Positions 58,356 to 64,000 of a DNA stretch of 64,000 nt are shown piece by piece (within the stretch, counting starts at the first letter, position 1; each line of letters starts with the position of its first letter). Source of the DNA: an uncultured Bacteroidales bacterium (lineage in GTDB: Bacteria; Bacteroidota; Bacteroidia; Bacteroidales; UBA932); assembly GCA_900316955.1 (NCBI GenBank), contig ONEX01000001.1, positions 126,630 to 190,629 on the forward strand, given 5' to 3'. Made by a program: the position numbers and the translations under genes. The notes beneath the pieces were generated by a model. It made no database searches and was not told the origin of the DNA. It saw only the letters and a list, made by a program, of their open reading frames with translations.

Positions 58356-59939
58356 ATGCCCAATGCGATAAAACCCAGCGAGATTTCCGAAGTGCTGCTC
58401 AGCCAGCTCCGGGATATCAAGAGCGATCTCCAGTTTGAGGAGATCGGCAAAGTCCTGCAGGTCAGCGACGGCGTCGTCCGCATCTACGGACTGGACCATG
58501 CCGAAGCCGGCGAACTGCTGGACTGCGGCAACGGCGTGATGGCCGTTGTGATGAACCTGGAGCCCGACAACGTGGGCGCCGTCCTGATGGGCCCGACGGA
58601 CCTCCTGAAGGAAGGAGACGTGGTCCGGCGCACCCGCCGCATCGCCTCCATCCCGGTGGGCGAGGCCCTGGTGGGCCGCGTCGTGGACCCGCTCGGCAAT
58701 CCCCTGGACGGTCTGGGCAACATCGAGGGCGAGAAGGTCGATATGCCCCTGGAGCGCAAGGCCCCGGGCGTCATCTACCGCCAGCCCGTGAACGAGCCGC
58801 TGCAGACGGGCCTCAAGGCCATCGACGCGATGATCCCGATCGGCCGCGGCCAGCGCGAGCTCATCATCGGCGACCGCCAGACGGGAAAGACCGCCATCGC
58901 CATCGACACTATCATCAACCAGCGGGACAACTTCCTGAAGGGGGACCCGGTGTACTGCATCTATGTGGCCGTGGGCCAGAAGGGTTCCACGGTCGCCAGC
59001 ATCGTCAAGACCCTCCGCGACCACGGCGCGATGGACTACACCATCGTCGTCGCCGCCACCGCCGCGGATCCGGCCGCCCTGCAGTACTATGCGCCCTTCG
59101 CCGGCGCGGCCATCGGCGAATACTTCCGCGACACGGGCCGCCACGCCCTCGTCGTGTATGACGACCTTTCCAAGCAGGCGGTCGCGTATCGCGAGGTGTC
59201 CCTGATCCTGCGCCGTCCTTCCGGCCGCGAAGCCTATCCGGGCGACATCTTCTACCTGCATTCCCGCCTCCTGGAACGGGCCGCGAAGATCATCGGCCAG
59301 CAGGAAGTCGCCGAGCAGATGAACGACCTCCCGGAAGCCCTCAAGGGCAAGGTCCGGGGCGGCGGTTCCCTCACCGCTCTCCCGATCATCGAAACCCAGG
59401 CTGGCGACGTGTCGGCCTACATCCCGACCAACGTGATTTCCATCACCGACGGTCAGATTTACCTGGAGTCCGGCCTGTTCAACCAAGGCATCCGCCCGGC
59501 CATCAACGTGGGCATCAGCGTATCCCGCGTGGGCGGCAGCGCGCAGGTGAAGTCGATGAAGAAGGTCGCCGGCACCCTGAAGATCGACCAGGCCCAGTAC
59601 GCCGAACTGGAGGCATTCTCCAAGTTCTCTTCGGATATGGACAAGGTCACGGAAATGGCTCTGGACAAAGGCCGCAAGAACAACCAGCTACTCATTCAGC
59701 CCCAGTACAGCCCGATGCCCGTGGGCGAACAGGTCGCCGTCCTGTACTGCGGCACGAACGCCCTGATGCGCGACATCCCCGTGGACCGCGTCCGCGAGTT
59801 CCAGGACCTGTTCCTGGACCGCATCCGCGCCGCCCATAAGGCCGATGTCCTCGAGCCTCTCACCGCCGGCAAGATGACGGACGAGATCGCCGGCATCCTC
59901 CGCGACACCGCCGCCTCCGTCATCACCGGAATGCAATAA
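58356..59939 (+). CDS. atpA: ATP synthase F1 subunit alpha
   Basis: The alpha subunit carries the non-catalytic nucleotide sites of F1. The 527-residue protein contains Walker [11 protein letters not shown] near residue 171, [16 protein letters not shown], the arginine-finger region and the signature [14 protein letters not shown]. The N-terminus begins [18 protein letters not shown]. It is 2 bp after atpH and 3 bp before atpG. Confidence 0.98.
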   Translation: MPNAIKPSEISEVLLSQLRDIKSDLQFEEIGKVLQVSDGVVRIYGLDHAEAGELLDCGNGVMAVVMNLEPDNVGAVLMGPTDLLKEGDVVRRTRRIASIPVGEALVGRVVDPLGNPLDGLGNIEGEKVDMPLERKAPGVIYRQPVNEPLQTGLKAIDAMIPIGRGQRELIIGDRQTGKTAIAIDTIINQRDNFLKGDPVYCIYVAVGQKGSTVASIVKTLRDHGAMDYTIVVAATAADPAALQYYAPFAGAAIGEYFRDTGRHALVVYDDLSKQAVAYREVSLILRRPSGREAYPGDIFYLHSRLLERAAKIIGQQEVAEQMNDLPEALKGKVRGGGSLTALPIIETQAGDVSAYIPTNVISITDGQIYLESGLFNQGIRPAINVGISVSRVGGSAQVKSMKKVAGTLKIDQAQYAELEAFSKFSSDMDKVTEMALDKGRKNNQLLIQPQYSPMPVGEQVAVLYCGTNALMRDIPVDRVREFQDLFLDRIRAAHKADVLEPLTAGKMTDEIAGILRDTAASVITGMQ

Positions 59940-59942
59940 CCC

Positions 59943-60875
59943 ATGCCGTCATTAAAGGAAATCAAGGGCCGCATCGGCTCCGTCCAGAGCACGCTGAAGA
60001 TCACTTCCGCGATGAAGCTCGTGGCCTCCGCCAAGCTCCGCAAGGCGCAGCAGACCATCGAGGGAATGCGTCCCTACGAGCGGAAGCTGCAGGGCATGCT
60101 GGAGCACCTCGTGGCCTCCGGCGCAAAGCTGAGCGGGGAGTACACCCGGACCCCGGCGGCGGGGCCGGACGCGCCCACGCAGCGCATCGCCCTCGTCGCT
60201 TTCGCGTCCAATTCCTCCCTCTGCGGCGCGTTCAATGCTAATGCGGTGCGCCTCACGCTGGAAACGATCCGTTCCTATGGCGAAGCCGACGTCACCGTGT
60301 ACAGCATCGGCCGCAAGATGGCCGATGCGATGCGGAAGGCCGGGTATCCCTCGCCGGCGGATTACCAGAAGCTCGCCGACAAGCCCGCCTACGCCCCCGC
60401 CGCCGAACTGGCGGAAAAGCTGATGGCCGATTTCCTCGCCGGCCGACTGGACCGCATCGACCTGGTGTACAACCACTTCGTCTCCTCCGGCAAGCAGGTC
60501 CCCGTCCGGGAGACCCTCCTGCCGATGGGGGAGATTCCGGGTCAAGCCCGGAATGAGGACGAATCGGCCCCTACCGCCTCCCCGGGCACCCCTTCCCTCA
60601 TCCCGGGCTCGACCCGGGATCTCGACTACATCCTCGAACCCTCCGCCTCCGCCCTCCTCGCGGACCTGCTCCCGAAGTCCCTGCGCCTGAAGTTCTACAC
60701 GGCCCTCCTGGACAGCAACGCCTCCGAGCATGCCGCCCGCACCGTCGCGATGCAGACGGCCACCGACAACGGCGAAGACCTCCTGCAGGAACTCACCCTG
60801 CAATACAACAAATCCCGCCAGCAGAAGATCACCTCGGAAATCCTGGATCTGGCGGGCGGGAGTCAGCAGCAGTAA
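59943..60875 (+). CDS. atpG: ATP synthase F1 subunit gamma, with in-frame repeat insertion
   Basis: Subunit gamma is the rotating central shaft. The N-terminal (MPSLKEIKGRIGSVQSTLKI, ITSAMKLVASAKLRKAQ) and C-terminal (MQTATDNGEDLLQELTLQYN, KSRQQKITSEILDL) helices match the family. The 310-residue protein is longer than usual. Part of the excess is a 31-residue stretch, about residues 197-227, that is translated from two inverted palindromic repeats at 60531-60623. The stretch reads EIPGQARNEDESAP and then PSLIPGSTRDLD, and it lies in the globular Rossmann-like domain, away from the shaft helices. The operon ends here. Confidence 0.95.
   Translation: MPSLKEIKGRIGSVQSTLKITSAMKLVASAKLRKAQQTIEGMRPYERKLQGMLEHLVASGAKLSGEYTRTPAAGPDAPTQRIALVAFASNSSLCGAFNANAVRLTLETIRSYGEADVTVYSIGRKMADAMRKAGYPSPADYQKLADKPAYAPAAELAEKLMADFLAGRLDRIDLVYNHFVSSGKQVPVRETLLPMGEIPGQARNEDESAPTASPGTPSLIPGSTRDLDYILEPSASALLADLLPKSLRLKFYTALLDSNASEHAARTVAMQTATDNGEDLLQELTLQYNKSRQQKITSEILDLAGGSQQQ
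60531..60623. repeat. REP-like inverted pair of 26-bp palindromes inside atpG
   Basis: The first unit (60531-60556) contains ATTCCGGG-N5-CCCGGAAT. The second (60598-60623) contains ATCCCGGG-N5-CCCGGGAT. The second unit is the reverse complement of the first at 23 of 26 positions. They are separated by 41 bp. The whole element is 93 bp, exactly 31 codons, and both units are read through in frame. The inverted pairing resembles a REP doublet (BIME). Confidence 0.85.
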
Positions 60876-60876
60876 A

Positions 60877-60898
60877 GGGAAAGGTCAGTCGCTTTCCC
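60877..60898. terminator. Weak hairpin between atpG and the convergent gene
   Basis: GGGAAAG (60877-60883) pairs with CTTTCCC (60892-60898). It overlaps the 3' end of the minus-strand gene and has no T run, so factor-independent termination is doubtful. Confidence 0.4.
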
Positions 60899-61355
60899 GA
60901 TTTCGGAAATAGTATTCGATGGAACTCACGACCCGGACGAGGTCGCGGGAGAGGCCTTCCGCCTCCCAGCCGCCCAGGACGGGCGTGAGGGTGACGGTAT
61001 CTTCCCAGAACCGGAAGGCCCGGTTCACGGGCGAGGAAAGATGGAATTTCAGGACGCCGTCCGCATCGCTTTCCAGGACATAGCCCCGGATTTTCAGCGC
61101 TTCGGCGATGCCTTCGCGCGCCAGGGCCGGGTCGCCGTTGACCCGGATCATCCGCTTCTGGTAGCCGAAGAAGGGATAGACGAGCGCCATCACGGCGAAG
61201 ATGGCGAGGATCCACCAGACGGATTTCCAACCATGGGTGAAGGCGACGGAGATGTCCTTGGACACCATCCCGGAAAGCATCAGGATGCCAATGATGATGG
61301 CGAGCAGGAGGCAGGTCTGGATGAAATACTTGATGGCTCTGCGGAGGTAGGTCAT
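60885..61355 (-). CDS. Hypothetical membrane protein
   Basis: The 156-residue protein has two hydrophobic segments near residues 10-30 (FIQTCLLLAIIIGILMLSGM) and 45-65 (SVWWILAIFAVMALVYPFFG), followed by a soluble domain of about 90 residues (RMIRVNGDPALAREGIAEAL, TLTPVLGGWEAEGLSRDL, SIEYYFRNRESD). I do not recognise a family. It overlaps the next gene upstream by 4 bp and seems part of a minus-strand operon that starts with the 63408-64000 gene or hemW. Membrane location is the only inference. Confidence 0.65.
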   Translation of the reverse strand: MTYLRRAIKYFIQTCLLLAIIIGILMLSGMVSKDISVAFTHGWKSVWWILAIFAVMALVYPFFGYQKRMIRVNGDPALAREGIAEALKIRGYVLESDADGVLKFHLSSPVNRAFRFWEDTVTLTPVLGGWEAEGLSRDLVRVVSSIEYYFRNRESD

Positions 61356-61600
61356 TTTTCGAGAAGTCTTCGGAGGGAACGGACGGCATTGATGCCGATG
61401 GTGTACAGGTGATGGTCCAGGGCGAATCGCCGCACGCCGTTGAGCGCGATGTTCCGGGGCGTGTAGAACTCCTGGACCTGGGTCAGGCCCGTCTGGACGG
61501 ACTCGCCCTTCGCCTCGATCTTCGCCCGGTTGGCGTGGATGGCGGCGCTGAGTTCGTCCAGCGTCTTGATGTCCAGGTAGTTATTCTTTTGCTTGCCCAT
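61352..61600 (-). CDS. Small hypothetical protein (82 aa)
   Basis: The 82-residue protein is soluble and charged (KTLDELSAAIHANRAKIEAK, LDHHLYTIGINAVRSLRRLL). I do not recognise it. It overlaps its upstream neighbour by 20 bp and its downstream neighbour by 4 bp. Such small proteins occur in Bacteroidetes next to YtxH and holin-like envelope genes. The role is unknown. Confidence 0.65.
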   Translation of the reverse strand: MGKQKNNYLDIKTLDELSAAIHANRAKIEAKGESVQTGLTQVQEFYTPRNIALNGVRRFALDHHLYTIGINAVRSLRRLLEK

Positions 61601-61946
61601 CGTCGTCGTTGAAGAAGAGGTTGATGAACAGGGGGACGAAGGTGTCCTTGAACAGGTGGTCGCGCCGGCGGATGAGGATCCAGAGGCCGATGGCCAGCAG
61701 GGCGGACACGCCCAGGGCCGACCAGGCGTAGCTGCCGATGAGTTCGCCCAGGAGCAGGATCAGGCCGAAGGACAACGCCAGGATGAGGCTCGTCCCCACC
61801 CCGATGATCAGGAAGAGGGCCACCAGCTTGGACGCGGTGATGGACAGGCCCTTCGCCGTCCGGAGCTTGATGTCGTCCAGGCGGAGGTCGATGTAATCCT
61901 TGGCTCTCCGGGAGAGGTCTTCGGCCGGCTCGGTGAAGCGCGTCAT
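61581..61946 (-). CDS. Phage holin superfamily-like membrane protein (envelope stress type)
   Basis: The 121-residue protein has an amphipathic N-terminus (EPAEDLSRRAKDYIDLRLDD) and two hydrophobic segments near residues 38-62 and 67-87 (GVGTSLILALSFGLILLLGE, AWSALGVSALLAIGLWILI), followed by a short basic and acidic tail. This resembles the holin-like family 3_6 proteins (YqjE-type) that pair with YtxH/DUF883-like proteins. It is chromosomal and unlikely to be from a phage, since no other phage gene is near. It overlaps both neighbours. Confidence 0.7.
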   Translation of the reverse strand: MTRFTEPAEDLSRRAKDYIDLRLDDIKLRTAKGLSITASKLVALFLIIGVGTSLILALSFGLILLLGELIGSYAWSALGVSALLAIGLWILIRRRDHLFKDTFVPLFINLFFNDDDGQAKE

Positions 61947-62317
61947 GCCTCGGGAGCCTGGTCGTCGGGCTGTTCGGTGACGTTCGCCTCGGCGGTCTCC
62001 TCGGCCTGCTTCAAGGCGTTCTCCAGGCGCTCCAGCTGCTTCAGGAGCATGTCGCGGGTGTCTTCCTTGATTTCGGCGCCCTTCGTGCGGAGGGTTTCCC
62101 GGATGTCCTTGAGGGAGGCCTTGGCCTGTGCGGCCTTCTCATCGACCTTGGCGCCCAGGTCGCCGAGGTTTTCCTTGAGGTCCTCGTAGCCGTTCGCCGC
62201 GGCTTTCTTCACGCGGGCGCGGGTTTTCCAGCCCTTGTCCGGGGCGTAGAGGATACCGAATGCGGCGCCTGCGGCGAGGCCCGCCAGGAGGGAGAAGAAA
62301 GATTTCGAGCTTGCCAT
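61943..62317 (-). CDS. YtxH domain-containing protein
   Basis: The 124-residue protein has one N-terminal transmembrane segment (FFSLLAGLAAGAAFGILYAP, with the GxxxG-rich YtxH signature) followed by a long charged helix (KKAAANGYEDLKENLGDLGA to LKQLERLENALKQAEE) that could form a coiled coil. YtxH proteins are often stress-induced. It overlaps the holin-like gene by 4 bp and follows hemW after 12 bp. Confidence 0.8.
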   Translation of the reverse strand: MASSKSFFSLLAGLAAGAAFGILYAPDKGWKTRARVKKAAANGYEDLKENLGDLGAKVDEKAAQAKASLKDIRETLRTKGAEIKEDTRDMLLKQLERLENALKQAEETAEANVTEQPDDQAPEA

Positions 62318-62329
62318 GATGATGTGGTT

Positions 62330-63406
62330 TTAAATCAGTTCGCGGATGATTTCGTCGGAGACGAAGAAATGGTCCTCGGGAATCCGGTAGCGGTCGCCCG
62401 TGCGGACCAGGGCTCCGGTCTCCAGGAGTCGTCCGATGTCTTCCTTGCTGCAATTTCCGTGCAGGAAGCCTGCGTCGATGCCTTTGTCAGTCCTGAGGGC
62501 CAGCATGATGGTCTCGACGAGGGCGTCCTCGGGGGAGAGGATCTCCTTCGTGGACTTCCAGCCGCGGAGTTCCTTGCTGTTCCAGGAGCGGGTGTTCCCC
62601 CGGAAAGAATGCGCTCCGGGGCCGATTCCGACGTACGGACGCCGTGCCCAGTAGCCGCCGTTGTGGACCGCCTCGAAGCCTTCCTTGGCGAAATTGGAGA
62701 TCTCGTAGTGGTGGTACCCGGCCGCGGCGAGCTTCTGACAGAGCATGTCATATTGTCTGCGGCACAGGGTGTCGTCGGCCTCCGTGTAGCGGCCTTCGGC
62801 GACCATCTCCGCCAGGGCGCTCTCGCCTTCGACGGAGAGCTGGTAGCAGGAGATGTGTTCCGGTCCCAGGGCGATGGCCTGGTCGATGGTGTCGGCCCAG
62901 ACGGCGTCGTCGAGGTGGGTGATGCCGAAGATGAGGTCCAGGCTGATGTTCTCGGCCCCGGCTTCGCGCGCGAGACGGAAGGCTTCCTTCGCCCCGGCGG
63001 CGTCATGCCGGCGGTTCATCCACTGCAGCATCCCGTCGTCGAAGGACTGGACGCCGATGCTCAGGCGGTTCACGCCGAGGGAGAGGAGGCTGTCGACATA
63101 CCCTTTTCCCTTCTCGACGAGGTCCTCCGGGTTCACTTCCATCGTGAACTCCCGGTAGGGGCCGCCGTGCCCGACCTCGTCCAGGGTGATGAGGATGCGG
63201 GTCAGAACGGAAAGCGGCAGCACCGAAGGGGTGCCGCCACCGAAATACAGGGTCTTGGGGTCGACGTCCATCTCCTTCGCGCGCTGGCGGATTTCCGCAC
63301 AGACGCCGTCGGCGTAGGCCTTGAAGCATCCTTCTCCGGCGATTTCCGAGTAGAAATCGCAGTAGGTGCAGAACTTCTTGCAGAAGGGGACGTGGACGTA
63401 GATCAT
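62330..63406 (-). CDS. hemW: HemW-type radical SAM protein
   Basis: HemW binds heme and a 4Fe-4S cluster and is thought to deliver heme to haemoproteins; it was once annotated as coproporphyrinogen oxidase. The 358-residue protein starts MIYVHVPFCKKFCTYCDFYS with the CxxxCxxC cluster motif. It also has LYFGGGTPSVLP, the family TMEVNPEDL motif (here FTMEVNPEDLVEK), RLSIGVQSFDDGMLQWMNR and LDLIFGITHLDDAVWADTID. The start is 1 bp from the end of the gene at 63408-64000. It begins an apparent operon of small membrane proteins. Confidence 0.93.
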   Translation of the reverse strand: MIYVHVPFCKKFCTYCDFYSEIAGEGCFKAYADGVCAEIRQRAKEMDVDPKTLYFGGGTPSVLPLSVLTRILITLDEVGHGGPYREFTMEVNPEDLVEKGKGYVDSLLSLGVNRLSIGVQSFDDGMLQWMNRRHDAAGAKEAFRLAREAGAENISLDLIFGITHLDDAVWADTIDQAIALGPEHISCYQLSVEGESALAEMVAEGRYTEADDTLCRRQYDMLCQKLAAAGYHHYEISNFAKEGFEAVHNGGYWARRPYVGIGPGAHSFRGNTRSWNSKELRGWKSTKEILSPEDALVETIMLALRTDKGIDAGFLHGNCSKEDIGRLLETGALVRTGDRYRIPEDHFFVSDEIIRELI

Positions 63407-63407
63407 A

Positions 63408-64000
63408 CTAGCGCAGCATCAGTTCGCAGCGGCCGAGGAAGGTCTTCTCCGTGTAGGCCTCGGCGGTGTAGATGCCCTTGCCCAGCCCGCTCATGTCCTT
63501 GATGTAGATGCTCATCTCCACATCCTGGCCTTCGTAGTCGACCTCGCGGGAGGCGGAGGCGGTCATGGTCTCGCCGCCCGAGGTGAAGTCCGTGGAAGAG
63601 CTGTTCAGGAGGATGATGCCGTTCGGGTCCTTGACGCGGACATACACGCGGATGGGGCCGTGCTCGGCGATCTCGTTCGCCACCAGGGACAGCGTCGCGA
63701 CGAAGTAGGTGACGCGGCTGGAGCGGTCGGTCGTCCGGTCGGAGCCGTTGTAGGCGTCCAGGTGCAGGCCGCGGGCCTTCACGACGGAGCCGGCGGCCAC
63801 CTGGCCGGAGAGGTTCTCCACCTGGCGGGTCAGGTTCTCATTGGCCTGGCGGCTCTCGGCGGCTTCGCGCCGCGCGGCGGCGGCATCGGCCGTGAGTTTC
63901 TTGTTCAGGGTGTTCAGGGAGTCGATCTGGACGATGTAGCCGCGCATGATGGAGCGCAGGGTGCCCAGCTCCTTCTCGTACTGGCGGATCTTCGCGCGGT
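63408..64000 (-). CDS. Coiled-coil protein with C-terminal beta domain, 5' end outside window
   Basis: The visible 197 residues are the C-terminal part of a protein that continues beyond the right edge of the window. They begin with a helical coiled-coil (YEKELGTLRSIMRGYIVQID, LNKKLTADAAAARREAAESR), followed by SGQVAAGSVVKARGLHLDAYNG and a beta-rich domain (VTYFVATLSLVANEIAEHGP, IRVYVRVKDPNGIILLNSSS) that ends FLGRCELMLR. I think of Bacteroidetes proteins with this coiled-coil plus beta layout, but no named family is known to me. It precedes hemW by 1 bp. Confidence 0.65.
   Translation of the reverse strand, partial: RAKIRQYEKELGTLRSIMRGYIVQIDSLNTLNKKLTADAAAARREAAESRQANENLTRQVENLSGQVAAGSVVKARGLHLDAYNGSDRTTDRSSRVTYFVATLSLVANEIAEHGPIRVYVRVKDPNGIILLNSSSTDFTSGGETMTASASREVDYEGQDVEMSIYIKDMSGLGKGIYTAEAYTEKTFLGRCELMLR

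Noticed and set aside
61581-61946. Holin-like protein as evidence for a prophage
   Set aside because: No integrase, capsid, tail or lysin genes are near; the holin-like family also includes chromosomal envelope proteins paired with YtxH, as here.

Overview
The window reads as a GC-rich Bacteroidales chromosome. Evidence: the gene order secY-map-infA-rpmJ-rpsM-rpsK-rpsD-rpoA-rplQ, the F-type ATPase order beta-epsilon-a-c-b-delta-alpha-gamma, family-restricted genes (DUF3098, DUF4294, fimbrillin-like lipoproteins), and repeated Bacteroidetes-type promoters with a TAnnTTTG -7 box. A gut or rumen lineage is plausible, but that is inference. No rRNA, tRNA, CRISPR array, integrase or insertion sequence was seen. 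The chromosome edges cut the first gene (glycogen synthase) and the last (a coiled-coil protein).

Layout. 1-3.1 kb: glgA start, then ftsX-DUF3098-uppP-lpxH (division and envelope lipid). 3.1-3.8 kb: DUF4294 protein. 4.0-14.7 kb: ribosomal protein superoperon that begins abruptly at rplP with its own promoter and an 88-nt leader, and runs through spc and alpha operons to rplQ. The rpsJ-rpsC half of the S10 cluster is absent. 14.7-28.6 kb: a cell-surface block with an S41 protease lipoprotein, a tandemly duplicated pair (fimbrillin-like lipoprotein + M6 metalloprotease) separated by a 45-residue peptide gene, then two SGNH-like proteins and an MBOAT acyltransferase. 28.6-32.3 kb: a membrane TPR-LuxR regulator divergent from a 67-residue HTH protein, an OmpA-like protein, and a Gly-rich secreted protein. 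32.3-42.3 kb: housekeeping genes (ispF, mutL, rhomboid, EEP phosphatase, tsaC-like, rsmE, YfcE-like, radA, deformylase, radical SAM). 42.3-54.2 kb: a ComEC-like MBL protein; a minus-strand VTC/DUF4956/beta-solenoid operon; a LytS/LytTR two-component pair; PBP4; galE; an esterase. 54.2-60.9 kb: the complete ATP synthase operon. 60.9-64 kb: small envelope proteins and hemW.

The most unusual signals are not genes. (1) Between rsmE and the YfcE-like gene, a 209-bp array has an 11-bp motif repeated nine times at 22-bp steps and placed in exact mirror symmetry about one centre. (2) Palindromic repeats are inserted in frame inside conserved genes: a REP-like inverted pair in atpG, one in the MBOAT gene and one in rsmE. 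(3) A hairpin element occurs twice, 28.5 kb apart and inverted, each time between convergent genes. (4) Many -7 boxes end only 4-8 nt before the ATG, which predicts leaderless mRNAs, while ribosomal genes carry normal Shine-Dalgarno sequences.

Functionally, the surface block, the polyphosphate-type VTC operon and the LytS/LytTR pair suggest an organism that invests in envelope remodelling. All functional links among neighbours are inference from operon layout; no database search could be run.
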